A DNA stretch of 64,000 nucleotides, from NCBI RefSeq assembly GCF_012844235.1, contig NZ_JABAGR010000008.1, positions 61,410 through 125,409 of the forward strand, written 5' to 3'. Both the position numbers and the translations under genes were made by a program. The stretch comes from Parafannyhessea umbonata. Lineage in GTDB: Bacteria > Actinomycetota > Coriobacteriia > Coriobacteriales > Atopobiaceae. Every line of letters starts with the position of its first letter. Position 1 is the first letter of the stretch. Shown here piece by piece: positions 41,108-49,609 of this stretch. Under the pieces are notes generated by a model that was given only the letters and a program-made list of their open reading frames with translations, did no database searches and was not told the DNA's origin.

Positions 41108-42952
41108 ATGCCGGAGACCATAGAGGAGCTTGTCAAGCAGGCGATCGCCGCGGCGCAGTCCGCAGGCGACCTGCCGGAGTTCGAGGTGAAGGAGCTCGGC
41201 GTCGAGCGTCCCGCAGACACGACCAACGGCGACTGGAGCACCACCGTCGCGATGCGCTCCGCGCGCCTTGCCCACATGGCCCCCGCGAAGATCGCGCAGG
41301 CGATCGTCGCCCACATGCCTAAGAGCGGCGCAGTCTCCAAGGTGGAGGTCGCCGGCCCCGGCTTCATCAACTTCTACCTGAACGCCTCCGCGAACAACGA
41401 GGTGCTGCAGGAGGTGCGTGAGAAGGGCGCCGACTGGGGCAGGAGCGACCTCGGCCACGGCCTGAAGCTGAACTACGAGTTCATCTCAGCGAACCCGACC
41501 GGCCCCCTGCACGTGGGCCACGGCCGCTGGGCGGCGCTTGGCGACTCCATGTGCAACGTGTTCGACTTCACGGGCTACCACGTTGACCGCGAGTACTACA
41601 TCAACGACCACGGCTCGCAGATGGACGTGTTCGGGCGCTCCGTCCAGAGGCGCTACCTGCAGCTTGAGGAGATCATGCGCGAGGACGCCTGCGACCTGGA
41701 CGCCGCGCACGACAAGCTGCTCGCCGACCGCAAGGCCTACGTCGAGGATGAGGACGACGAGCACCCCGAGACCCACCCGTACATGGACGCCTTCAACGAG
41801 GAGCTTGGCGGAAACTCCTACGGCGGCGACTACATCGTGGACATCGCGCGCGAGTTCGTGGCCTCCGACGGCGACAAGTGGGTGGACGTGCCCGTTGAGG
41901 ACTCCCTGGAGCAGTTCCGCGAGCGCAGCTACAAGTCCATGCTCGCACGCATCAAGGCTACGTGCGACGAGGTCCGCTGCCCGTTCGACCTGTGGTTCTC
42001 GGAGCGCTCGCTCTACGTGAAGGACGAGTCCGGCACCTCGCAGGTCGACCGCGCGTTCGACAAGCTCGACAAGATGGGCTACCTGTACAAGACCGACGAC
42101 GGCGCCCTGTGGTTCAAGTCGACCGCCCTCGGCGACGACAAGGACCGCGTCCTCATCAAGTCGAACGGCGAGTACACCTACTTCGCGTCCGACGTCGCCT
42201 ACCACTGGAACAAGTTCCAGCGCGACGACTACTCCATCGACCTGTGGGGCGCCGACCACCACGGCTACATCGCCCGCGTCACGAACGTGTGCGACGCCCT
42301 TGGCTACCCCGGCAAGTTCGAGGTCGACCTTGGCCAGTTCGTCAACCTGCTGAGGAACGGCGAGCCCGTCCGCATGTCCAAGCGCAAGGGCACGATGATC
42401 ACCTTCCAGGAGCTCATCGACGAGGTGGGCGTCGACGCGACGCGCTACACCCTCGTGTCCAAGTCCTCGAACCAGACCATCGACTTCGACATCGAGGCCG
42501 TGAAGCAGCGCAGCAACACGAACCCCGTGTACTACGTCCAGTACGCGCACGCGCGCGTCTGCTCCATCCTGCGCAAGGCCGCTGGCGTGAGCGAGGACGA
42601 GGCGCTCGAGCTTGGCATGGAGAAGGTCGCCCAGAGGGCCATCGGCGACTCCGTCGACCTGTCGCTTCTTACCGATCCGACCGAGGCCGCGCTCGCCCGC
42701 AAGATCTCCGAGTTCCCCGACCTCGTGGCTGGCTGCGCGCGCGACCGTGCGCCGTTCCGCCTGACGCACTTCGCCGAGGAGCTTGCAGGCGCGTTCCACG
42801 GGTTCTACGCGAACTGCCAGGTCCTTCCGAGCGAGGGTCGTCCCGTCGACCCCGAGGTCTCGAAGGCCCGTCTCGTCGCGTGCGACGCCGTGCGCATCAA
42901 CCTCGAGGTCGCGCTCAAGCTCATCGGCGTGTCCGCACCGGACGTAATGTAG
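41108..42952 (+). CDS. argS: Arginyl-tRNA synthetase
   Basis: Predicted 614 aa, class I synthetase. AAAGGAGAAGGAG precedes ATG 41108. The N-terminal Add-1 domain (about 1-120) ends before EFISANPTGPLHVGHGR with the HIGH-type HVGH. DREYYINDHGSQM and YFASDVAYHWNKF follow, and the KMSKS-type loop MSKRKGT lies near 428. The C-terminal helical anticodon domain carries YYVQYAHARVCSI, a signature of ArgRS. It charges tRNA-Arg with arginine. An internal acidic insert (VEDEDDEHPETHPY near 218-230) is notable. Confidence 0.97.
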   Translation: MPETIEELVKQAIAAAQSAGDLPEFEVKELGVERPADTTNGDWSTTVAMRSARLAHMAPAKIAQAIVAHMPKSGAVSKVEVAGPGFINFYLNASANNEVLQEVREKGADWGRSDLGHGLKLNYEFISANPTGPLHVGHGRWAALGDSMCNVFDFTGYHVDREYYINDHGSQMDVFGRSVQRRYLQLEEIMREDACDLDAAHDKLLADRKAYVEDEDDEHPETHPYMDAFNEELGGNSYGGDYIVDIAREFVASDGDKWVDVPVEDSLEQFRERSYKSMLARIKATCDEVRCPFDLWFSERSLYVKDESGTSQVDRAFDKLDKMGYLYKTDDGALWFKSTALGDDKDRVLIKSNGEYTYFASDVAYHWNKFQRDDYSIDLWGADHHGYIARVTNVCDALGYPGKFEVDLGQFVNLLRNGEPVRMSKRKGTMITFQELIDEVGVDATRYTLVSKSSNQTIDFDIEAVKQRSNTNPVYYVQYAHARVCSILRKAAGVSEDEALELGMEKVAQRAIGDSVDLSLLTDPTEAALARKISEFPDLVAGCARDRAPFRLTHFAEELAGAFHGFYANCQVLPSEGRPVDPEVSKARLVACDAVRINLEVALKLIGVSAPDVM

Positions 42953-43079
42953 GCAAGCTAGCGCGTGACGTTGCGGCATTTATCTTTCTAATTGGTAACG
43001 TTACGGGCACGATTGTTAAGTTTCCGTACGTCGCTTAATTTCATGTTGTATCGTGTGGGAAGCGATGGCCCATGCGCGA

Positions 43080-43111
43080 GGTGCGTCCCATCGGCTAAGA
43101 TGGGGCGCGCC
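43080..43111 (+). terminator. Hairpin after argS
   Basis: GGTGCGTCCCATC (43080-43092) pairs with GATGGGGCGCGCC (43099-43111) through two G-T pairs, then CTTGCC. It has a weak U-tail. It lies between argS and the tandem winged-helix regulator and could alternatively be in that gene's leader. A GTAACGTTAC palindrome is at 42993-43002. Confidence 0.5.
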
Positions 43112-43165
43112 TTGCCATAGGCGAGCGCAGCAAGTAAGCGATACAGAGAGAGCTGTAGGTCTCAC

Positions 43166-43840
43166 ATGGACGCACGAGAATACTTGTCAATCCGCAAAGC
43201 GTACAACCTCGTTAGGCAGAATGCGGACAAGCCCGAGAGGCTGTCCTTCTCGGAGTTTTCGATCCTTTGCAGGCTCGCGAACTGCGAAGGCGGGATGCGT
43301 ACGTCCGACATAGCGGATTACCAGCACGTCCTGCGTCCCACCATGACGCACAGGACGAAGCACCTCGCGTCGATGGGCCTCATCGAGCGCGAGCAGGGCT
43401 CCGACGACAAGCGAAACATCTTCTGCACGATATCGTACAAGGGGCTCACGGTCGTGGACAGTCTGTGCGAGGCGACGCGATCGGCCATCCGCCCGCAGGA
43501 GCCGCTCTCGCGCACGACGGCGAGCCGCATCCGCGCGTACGTGGACGCCATGGGCTCCCTGAACTGCGACGCAAGCGAGCTCATACTGCTTGGCATCTAC
43601 GTGCTGGACGGGGATGAGCACACTATCAGCGCGCTGGTGGATGCGCTTGGGCTGCTGCAGCCGACGGTCTCGATGTCCGTGGCCGCGCTCGAGGGCGACG
43701 GCTACGTGCAGAGGATCGGCGACAGCCGCCACGGGTTCCACGTGGGGCTAACCGAGACGGGCGGCGAGGCGGCGCGCGGCATCGTGAGCCGGATAGGCGA
43801 GCTGGTAGTGAGGCGCCGCCGCAGGCTCAAGGCAGAGTAG
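43166..43840 (+). CDS. Tandem MarR-type winged-helix regulator
   Basis: Predicted 224 aa. Two winged-helix units are visible. Residues about 25-100 read SFSEFSILCRLAN, TSDIADYQHVLRPTMTHRTKHL and GLIEREQGSDDKRNI, a clear MarR helix-turn-helix and wing. Residues about 130-205 read DASELILLGIYVL, ISALVDALGLLQPTVSMSVAAL and GYVQRIGDSRHGFHVGLTETG, a second copy. Normal MarR proteins are dimers of one such unit (about 140 aa), so this looks like a fused pseudo-dimer. No ligand can be inferred. The A/T-rich 43000-43060 stretch probably carries its promoter. Confidence 0.78.
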   Translation: MDAREYLSIRKAYNLVRQNADKPERLSFSEFSILCRLANCEGGMRTSDIADYQHVLRPTMTHRTKHLASMGLIEREQGSDDKRNIFCTISYKGLTVVDSLCEATRSAIRPQEPLSRTTASRIRAYVDAMGSLNCDASELILLGIYVLDGDEHTISALVDALGLLQPTVSMSVAALEGDGYVQRIGDSRHGFHVGLTETGGEAARGIVSRIGELVVRRRRRLKAE

Positions 43841-43876
43841 CGAGGCGTCGCGCAACAAAACGAGGGTGGCGCGTCC

Positions 43877-43913
43877 GTGCGGGGTCCTTCCAGGAGGGCC
43901 CCCGCACTCTTGT
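43877..43913 (+). terminator. Intrinsic terminator after MarR-type gene
   Basis: GTGCGGGG (43877-43884) pairs with CCCCGCAC (43900-43907), with an inner TCC/GGA stem, followed by TCTTGT. Confidence 0.7.
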
Positions 43914-44025
43914 GGCCCGCGGCCACGTGACGGCCCCTGCGCGACCGCGGCCATGGGGCCACGCCCTTCTCGCCCGCGCCCGTGCGGTCGCGGGGAATTC
44001 CGTTGCGCAAAACGGGTTGCCGAGG

Positions 44026-44053
44026 TTGTGTTTCGCGGGGGAAATGGTATAGT
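44026..44053 (+). promoter_or_regulatory. Promoter of rho
   Basis: TTGTGT (44026-44031), 16-bp spacer, TGG-TATAGT (44048-44053), an extended -10. Expected start about 44060. Confidence 0.65.
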
Positions 44054-44113
44054 GAAGCCAAATTTGCGCATGGTCGCATTCTTTATCTCGCGCACAAGCC
44101 TCACCACTTAAAC

Positions 44114-44176
44114 GGAGCCAAGGTAGCCAGGCCTCAGGAACGCTGGGGCGGCGTGTCTGCCAGCGTTTTGGGCTCC
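44114..44176 (+). promoter_or_regulatory. Structured rho leader, possible attenuator
   Basis: Outer stem GGAGCC (44114-44119) / GGCTCC (44171-44176). Inner stem AACGCTGG (44139-44146) / CCAGCGTT (44160-44167), with TT following the inner stem. The inner hairpin resembles a weak terminator about 50 bp before the rho start. Rho genes are commonly autoregulated in their leaders. Confidence 0.5.
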
Positions 44177-44225
44177 AATCCCACCGAGGCCGCGGTTGCG
44201 CAAGGAGACTTTAGAAAGGTCCTTA

Positions 44226-46322
44226 ATGGAGGAAGACAACCAGCCTACCAGCATGCCGGCGCCGCAAGAGGGCGAGGCGGCGGCACAGCCCGCCGAGCAG
44301 AAGCCGCGGCGACGCAGTCGCGTAACGAAGAAGACCGCGGAGGAGAGCGCCCAGCCGGCGGACGCCCCCCAGGGAGCGGAGCAGGCGCCGGAGGGCGAGA
44401 AGCCCAAGCGCACGACGCGGAGGCGCTCTGCGAAGAAGGCGGCCGCCGAGGGCGAGCAGCCGAAGGTCGCCGACGAGGCCGGTGCCCCGACGGCAGAGGG
44501 CGATGCCCCCGAGGCGGAGAAGAAGCCCGCGCGCCGTCGCGGTCGCGCGCGCAAGGCGGAGCCCCAGCAGGGCGAGGGCGAGGACGCCCGGGCGGAGGCC
44601 CAGGGCGAGGCCGAGGCGCCGAAGCCGCGCCGCCGCGGCAGGAAGCCGAAGGCCGCCGAGGGCGCCCAGGAGCCCAAGGCGGAGGCGGCGCCGGCTCAGG
44701 AGCCGCTGCCCGCGACGGCGGGGCTCCTGGGCGCGCCGGCCGCGACGCTTGCCGAGGCAGACGCCGCCGCCCACGCCGACGAGGCCCACGCCAGGGGCGA
44801 GGGTGCCGACCAGGCGTCCGCAAAGGCGACGCCGGCCGCGCGCGACGCGGGCGAGAAGGACGCCCAGGGCGGCCGCGAGGACGACCGCGAGGAGCATGGC
44901 GGACGTCGCCGCAGGCGCCACAACGGCCGCTCCGAGGCGGGGTCCGGCGGAAACGGCAACGTCGGCCGCGACAACAACCAGAGGCAGGGGCGCAACCAGC
45001 GCCGCCGCAACCGCAAGGGCAACCAGCGCGAGCAGAACGTGGAGCCCACGCTCTCGCGCGACGACGTGGCCCAGATGAAGGTGGCCGAGCTCCGCAAGAA
45101 GGCCGCAGAGCTCGGGATCGACTACGTTGGCCTGCGCAAGAAGGACCTTGCGGAGTCCGTGTACGAGGCCGCTGCGATCGCGGAGGGCTTCAGGCCGGTC
45201 GAGGGCGTGCTCGAGTTCCAGAACGAGGGCTACGCGTACGTCCGCACGGGCAACTACATGGCCGGCGACTCCGACGCCTTCGTGCATCAGCAGATGATCA
45301 GGCAGTTTGGCCTGCGCCCGGGCGACCGCGTCAAGGGCAGCGTCGCGCCCGCGAAGGCCGGCAACAAGTACCCGCCGCTGCACGCGATCGAGACCATCAA
45401 CGGCCGCGCGCCGGAAGAGATGAAGTCTCGTCCGCGCTTCCGCGACCTCACGCCCATCTATCCCAACGAGCGCCTCGTGATGGAGCACGGCAAGGACTCC
45501 ATCACCGGTCGCGCCATCGACCTGGTGGCGCCCATCGGCAAGGGCCAGCGCGGACTCATCGTGTCGCCCCCCAAGGCCGGCAAGACCACGGTCCTGAAGA
45601 AGATCTGCCAGTCCATCGCCGCCAACAACCCGGAGGTCCACCTGTTCTGCCTGCTCGTGGACGAGCGCCCGGAGGAGGTGACGGACATGGAGCGTTCCAT
45701 CAGGGGCGAGGTCGTCGCGTCCACGTTCGACATGCCGGCCGCCAACCACACCTCCGTGTCCGAGCTGGTGATCGAGCACGCGAAGCGCCTGGTCGAGATG
45801 GGCGAGGACGTCGTGGTCGTGCTCGACTCCATCACGAGGCTCGCCCGCGCCTACAACCTCGCGGCGCCCGCCTCCGGCAGGATCCTCTCGGGCGGCGTCG
45901 ACTCCGCGGCGCTGTACCCGCCCAAGAAGTTCCTCGGCGCGGCACGCAACATCGAGAACGGCGGCTCGCTCACCATCCTCGCGTCCGCGCTCGTCGACAC
46001 CGGCTCCAAGATGGACGAGGTCATCTTCGAGGAGTTCAAGGGCACCGGCAACATGGAGCTCAAGCTCGACCGCGACCTCGCCGACCGCCGCATCTTCCCG
46101 GCGATCGACCCCATCGCCTCCGGCACCAGGAACGAGGACCTCTTGATCGACCCCAACCTCCAGCCGTTCATCTGGGGCATCCGTCGCCTGCTCGCCAACA
46201 TGAACAGCACGGAGCGCGCCGCGACGGCCCTCGTGCGCGGCCTGAAGGCGACGAAGGACAACGAGGAGTTCCTCATCCGCTCCGCGAAGAAGGCGCAGCA
46301 GACGGAGTTCGTCGGCGTGTAG
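44226..46322 (+). CDS. rho: Transcription termination factor Rho with long N-terminal extension
   Basis: Predicted 698 aa; classic Rho is about 420. GAAAGG precedes ATG 44226. Residues 1-265 are low-complexity: alternating acidic/alanine stretches and basic RRRGR patches, ending in a G/N/R-rich segment (GRDNNQRQGRNQRRRN). Then comes the Rho N-domain (LSRDDVAQMKVAELRKKAAE), the RNA-binding cold-shock fold (EGVLEFQNEGYAYVR), and the ATPase with SPPKAGKTT near 447-455, DERPEEVTDM, VVLDSITRLARAYN and the RNA-contact loops GGVDSAALYPPKKF and FKGTGNMELKLDR. It is a hexameric RNA helicase ending transcription. The extension type occurs in actinobacteria and may aid RNA binding or condensation. Confidence 0.97.
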   Translation: MEEDNQPTSMPAPQEGEAAAQPAEQKPRRRSRVTKKTAEESAQPADAPQGAEQAPEGEKPKRTTRRRSAKKAAAEGEQPKVADEAGAPTAEGDAPEAEKKPARRRGRARKAEPQQGEGEDARAEAQGEAEAPKPRRRGRKPKAAEGAQEPKAEAAPAQEPLPATAGLLGAPAATLAEADAAAHADEAHARGEGADQASAKATPAARDAGEKDAQGGREDDREEHGGRRRRRHNGRSEAGSGGNGNVGRDNNQRQGRNQRRRNRKGNQREQNVEPTLSRDDVAQMKVAELRKKAAELGIDYVGLRKKDLAESVYEAAAIAEGFRPVEGVLEFQNEGYAYVRTGNYMAGDSDAFVHQQMIRQFGLRPGDRVKGSVAPAKAGNKYPPLHAIETINGRAPEEMKSRPRFRDLTPIYPNERLVMEHGKDSITGRAIDLVAPIGKGQRGLIVSPPKAGKTTVLKKICQSIAANNPEVHLFCLLVDERPEEVTDMERSIRGEVVASTFDMPAANHTSVSELVIEHAKRLVEMGEDVVVVLDSITRLARAYNLAAPASGRILSGGVDSAALYPPKKFLGAARNIENGGSLTILASALVDTGSKMDEVIFEEFKGTGNMELKLDRDLADRRIFPAIDPIASGTRNEDLLIDPNLQPFIWGIRRLLANMNSTERAATALVRGLKATKDNEEFLIRSAKKAQQTEFVGV

Positions 46323-46386
46323 CCTGCCCCGTCAGACCCCCTCGCCACGGGCGAGAAGGGCCGCGCCACGTACGAGCCACAACGCC

Positions 46387-46428
46387 AGGGCGTCCCTGCC
46401 AACCACGGCCGGGGCGCCCTTCTCCTTT
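46387..46428. terminator. Terminator between rho and the SDR gene
   Basis: AGGGCG-CCC-GCC and GGC-GGG-CGCCCT pair with single mismatches around AACCAC, followed by TCTCCTTT. It lies between convergent genes and could serve rho. Confidence 0.7.
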
Positions 46429-46459
46429 GGGTCGTCGCGGGCCAGCCGGTCGTCGCGCG

Positions 46460-47263
46460 CTAGACCCCCGGCGCGTTTCGCATGGGCTCCCACAGGCCAA
46501 GGACCATCTCCTCAAGCTCCATCGTCACCGAGGCGGGGAGGATCTTCGTGATCACGTGGGCCGCCTTCATGTCGAGGGAGGGTATGCACAGCGCGCGCCC
46601 GAGCACGGCTGCGCGCAGCGCCCGGCGGACCACCTTGTCGACGGGGCTGAAGCCTATGCGGCACATCTTGCGCGCGACCTCACTGTCGTTCGGCTTGTCC
46701 AGGAAGCCGGTCCGCATGAACTTGGGGCACAGTGCCGTTATGTGGATGCCGGAACCCGAAAGCTCGTGGTCGACGGTGCGCGAGAAGTCGAGCACGAACG
46801 ACTTCGTCGCGGAGTACACGGAGAGCCTGGGCTGGGGGATGACGCCGGCGATGGACGCGAGGTTGATGATGCGCGAGCCCGCGGCCATGTGGGGGAGCGC
46901 GAGGTAGCACATCTCCACCACGGCCAGACAGTTGAGCCGGACCATGTCCGCCGTGTCCTTCTCGCCAATGGCGGAAAAGTCCCCGAACTTGCCGAAGCCC
47001 GCGCTGTTGACGAGCCACTGCACGCGCGGCTCCTCGCGGGAAAGCTCCCGCGACACCTCCTCGAACGCGGCGGGGTCCGTGAGGTCGAGCGCAAGCACGC
47101 GCGTGGGCGTGTGGCACGCAGAGGCGACGTCCTCAAGGACGGCCTTGCGGCGCGCGATGAGCCAGAGCTCGTCAAGGGGGCCGCCCGCGCCCGCATCCAG
47201 CTGGCGCACGAACTCGCGGCCCACTCCCGACGACGCGCCCGTCACGATGGCGATGCTTTTCAT
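46460..47263 (-). CDS. Short-chain dehydrogenase/reductase (SDR)
   Basis: Predicted 267 aa. TTAGGAGCAG precedes ATG 47263. Classical SDR features: cofactor motif TGASSGVG (8-15), DLTD near 60, NSAGFG (the NAG equivalent), catalytic S in LASIAG and the YSATK catalytic tetrad Tyr/Lys near 151-155. The R at IARRK after the second strand suggests NADP preference. The last 60 residues (KAAHVITKILPASVTMELEEM) form the variable substrate-lid region. The substrate is unknown. It is convergent with rho and divergent from the exported-protein gene. Confidence 0.88.
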   Translation of the reverse strand: MKSIAIVTGASSGVGREFVRQLDAGAGGPLDELWLIARRKAVLEDVASACHTPTRVLALDLTDPAAFEEVSRELSREEPRVQWLVNSAGFGKFGDFSAIGEKDTADMVRLNCLAVVEMCYLALPHMAAGSRIINLASIAGVIPQPRLSVYSATKSFVLDFSRTVDHELSGSGIHITALCPKFMRTGFLDKPNDSEVARKMCRIGFSPVDKVVRRALRAAVLGRALCIPSLDMKAAHVITKILPASVTMELEEMVLGLWEPMRNAPGV

Positions 47264-47293
47264 CTGTCTGCTCCTAAGATTTGGCCCTGAGCC

Positions 47294-47321
47294 TTGAAAA
47301 ACCCGGGGGTTCGGCTAATAT
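47294..47321 (+). promoter_or_regulatory. Promoter upstream of the exported-protein gene
   Basis: TTGAAA (47294-47299), 16-bp spacer, TAATAT (47316-47321), a near-consensus promoter in an A/T-rich divergent region. An AACCC/GGGTT inverted repeat lies inside the spacer and could be an operator. The implied leader is about 170 nt. Confidence 0.55.
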
Positions 47322-47497
47322 CGAAAACAGTCTGAGGTACTCTGCCTCGACTGCATACTACGACGGTATACGAAGATAAGACGAAGCAGGCCGTTGTCTC
47401 CGCCAATGGACGCATGGGGTGGCGAAAGCCGCCGGCGTCGCTGGCAGCTCTTCGATTCCGCGTGTGATGCATCGGGCACGGCGCGGGAGGTGCAGGG

Positions 47498-48892
47498 ATG
47501 AACAAGGCAAGAAGGAACCCGGCGGTGGTTGCGGGGCTTCTTGGCGCATGGGGCGCCGTCGTCCCGCAGACGGCCCACGCGGCGACCCTGGCCGACCTCG
47601 GCCGCGACGTCGCGGGCAACCCCGTCGCAACCTTCGCCCTGGGCGTCGCTTGCGGCGCGGCCGCGACGAGCGTCGTGGCGCTTCTCGCCCGGGCGCATTC
47701 GCGCGGGGAAGACGCGGAGAAGGACGAGCAGGCGGAGGAGCCGACCGCCGTCCTGGGCGCGAGGGGCGCCGTCGCCGCGGACGCCGCGGTCGCGACCAAG
47801 GCCCCAGCTGCCCCCGCCGCGCAGGCGGATTCCCGCAAGACGGCCCAGCCGGCCGAGCCGGCGCCCCGCAGCTACGCCGCCCCGAAGGCTTCGGCCGACG
47901 CCGGCCACTTCGTGGGCGTCATGCCCGTCACGGGCGCGTACTCCGTGGACGAGACGATCGCGCGCCCCGTGAACGCGGCCATCGCCGCGCGTGTGCCCGC
48001 CGTGGACGAGGAGTCCGCGAACGAGAACGACTACGTGAACGTCGCGGAGCGCTACGTGAAGCACGAGACGCTTAGCGCCCGCATGGCCGCCCGGGCCCGC
48101 GGCGTGGCGAGCGTCCTGCACGACCGCCTTGGGGGCGACAAGTTCGAGGGGCTGCCCATCATCGAGCGCGCGGACGGATCCGTGGGCGACGTGGGCACGA
48201 GCTGGTGGAACGAGCGCCTGGGCGAGTCCGTGCGCCTGGTGGGAGGGCACGACCAGCTTGACCTTGCGCCGAGCGTGAACCAGACGGCGGAGTCGCTCGA
48301 GATCCCGGCGTGGATGGACCCGGCGCCGCGCCGCGCCGTCGCGACCCAGGCGGAAGCCGCGCAGGGCGAGGGCGCTGATGGCCGGAAGCTCACGCCCGCC
48401 ATGGAGTTCGCACGCTCCCGCGCCGCGCGCATTGCGCGGAGCGTCCCGGAGGTGTACCAGGGCAAGTATCCCGAGCGCCGCGACGCGGACGAGCTGGACC
48501 AGGGCGACCTGTGGGAGACCGCGCTCGAGGCGATGGACGAGAACATCGACCGCGGACCGCGCGTCCCGGCCTTCAACGACGTGGTGGGCAGCGCCGACAC
48601 GATCGATGACCCGACCGGCCTCGAGGACCCGACGAAGTTCATCCCGTTCCGCACTCCTGCGGGGCATCCCGAGGTGGTGGACACCGAGTCCTACATCGAC
48701 TACCTGATAGACGACGAGTTCTCGCGCAACAAGAGCCAGGCGGCCCGCCGCTCCTCGCGCGAGTACCTCCACGTCATCCAGGGCGGCAGCCAGAGCATGA
48801 AGTCCACGGCGAAGCTGCACCGCACGCGCCAGCGCGGCTCGCAGGCGGCGTACAAGCCCCGTCACATGGCGAGCATGGCAAGGGAGGCCTAG
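47498..48892 (+). CDS. Predicted exported or membrane-anchored protein of unknown function
   Basis: Predicted 464 aa. GCGGGAGGTGCAGGG precedes ATG 47498. Residues 1-29 look like a signal peptide (RR, hydrophobic core, AHA-AT cleavage). A second hydrophobic stretch, NPVATFALGVACGAAATSVV, lies near 41-60, so it may instead be anchored. Residues 70-135 are Ala/Pro/Glu-rich and likely disordered. The rest is polar, with NDYVNVAERYVK, EGLPIIERADGSVGDVGT, LTPAMEFARSRAARIARSVP and a basic Gln/Arg end. I recognise no family or catalytic motif. It is three bases from the VanZ-like gene, so the two are probably co-expressed and may work together at the envelope. Confidence 0.7.
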   Translation: MNKARRNPAVVAGLLGAWGAVVPQTAHAATLADLGRDVAGNPVATFALGVACGAAATSVVALLARAHSRGEDAEKDEQAEEPTAVLGARGAVAADAAVATKAPAAPAAQADSRKTAQPAEPAPRSYAAPKASADAGHFVGVMPVTGAYSVDETIARPVNAAIAARVPAVDEESANENDYVNVAERYVKHETLSARMAARARGVASVLHDRLGGDKFEGLPIIERADGSVGDVGTSWWNERLGESVRLVGGHDQLDLAPSVNQTAESLEIPAWMDPAPRRAVATQAEAAQGEGADGRKLTPAMEFARSRAARIARSVPEVYQGKYPERRDADELDQGDLWETALEAMDENIDRGPRVPAFNDVVGSADTIDDPTGLEDPTKFIPFRTPAGHPEVVDTESYIDYLIDDEFSRNKSQAARRSSREYLHVIQGGSQSMKSTAKLHRTRQRGSQAAYKPRHMASMAREA

Positions 48893-48895
48893 CGG

Positions 48896-49396
48896 GTGGC
48901 CGGCGGCAGGTCCGCGCACGCGCCGCGCGCCGCGGCCGCGTGGCTCGTGGTCGTTGTGCTGTGGCTCGCGTTCGTGTGGGGGCACTCGCTCGTGCCCGGT
49001 CCCGCGTCGACGGGGGAGAGCAACGTGGTGATGCATGTGCTGCGCCCCGCGTTCGAGGCGGCGGGCGTCACCGATACGCACCAGATGACGCACGTCATAC
49101 GCAAGTGCGCGCACTTCCTGGAGTATGCGATGCTCGGGCTGCTGTGCTCCGGCCTGCGCACGGCGGCGCAAGGCGGCTTCATGCGAGCGTCCTACGGCGT
49201 GGACGCGGCCGCGATGCGCCTCGTGAAGCTCGGCACGATCGCGTGCTGCCTCGCGCCCGTGGCGGACGAGACGATCCAGATGTTCACGCCGGGCAGGTCG
49301 AGCCTGCTCACGGACGTGCTGCTCGACCTTGCGGGCGTGCTGTTCGGCACGCTCGTCATGCTGGTGGCGCGGCGCCTGGGGCGGCGCCGGGGCTAG
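48896..49396 (+). CDS. VanZ-like membrane protein
   Basis: Predicted 166 aa from GTG 48896, with AGGGAGG eight bases before and three bases after the previous stop. Four spans. The motif pattern KCAHFLEYAMLGLLCSGL and ADETIQMFTPGRSSLLTDVLLDLAGVLFG is the VanZ-domain signature (H..EY, DE..Q...PGR...D...). VanZ confers low-level teicoplanin resistance in enterococci, but most genomic copies have unknown roles in the envelope. Coupling to the upstream exported protein is inferred from spacing. Confidence 0.85.
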   Translation: MAGGRSAHAPRAAAAWLVVVVLWLAFVWGHSLVPGPASTGESNVVMHVLRPAFEAAGVTDTHQMTHVIRKCAHFLEYAMLGLLCSGLRTAAQGGFMRASYGVDAAAMRLVKLGTIACCLAPVADETIQMFTPGRSSLLTDVLLDLAGVLFGTLVMLVARRLGRRRG

Positions 49397-49414
49397 CGAC
49401 AAGATGGCTGTTGT

Positions 49415-49451
49415 CGGGGGGACGCGGGGACGACCGCGTCCCCCCGCTTTT
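49415..49451 (+). terminator. Intrinsic terminator after VanZ-like gene
   Basis: CGGGGGGACGCGG (49415-49427) pairs perfectly with CCGCGTCCCCCCG (49434-49446), followed by CTTTTCT. Confidence 0.92.
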
Positions 49452-49459
49452 CTCGCCGC

Positions 49460-49510
49460 GTTATCGTGCACATGTTTCCAAACTGCTTCAAATGTTGCAG
49501 ACACGATAAC
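49460..49510. promoter_or_regulatory. Spaced inverted repeat upstream of livJ
   Basis: GTTATCGTG (49460-49468) and CACGATAAC (49502-49510) are perfect 9-bp arms 33 bp apart, 100-150 bp before livJ in an A/T-rich region. The spacing of about 42 bp centre to centre (four helical turns) would put both half-sites on one DNA face, as for a loop-forming or dimer-of-dimers regulator. TTGCAG (49495) may be the -35. Confidence 0.5.
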
Positions 49511-49609
49511 CATCGGCATCTTTCGGTGACTCAGAGCACCTAAAGGCTTAAGTTTGGTTCAAGCTAAAAGATGCCGACAGGCACCCTTAGTAAAGATGGA
49601 GGTAATAAA

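Larger units (their letters stand above)
43841..44225 (+). other. 385-bp spacer: terminator, rho promoter and rho leader
   Basis: Contains the terminator of the MarR-type gene (43877-43913), a copy of the dispersed GCCCTTCTCGCCC motif (43963), the rho promoter (44026-44053) and a leader of about 165 nt with a nested stem-loop (44114-44176). No coding frame is credible. Confidence 0.75.
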
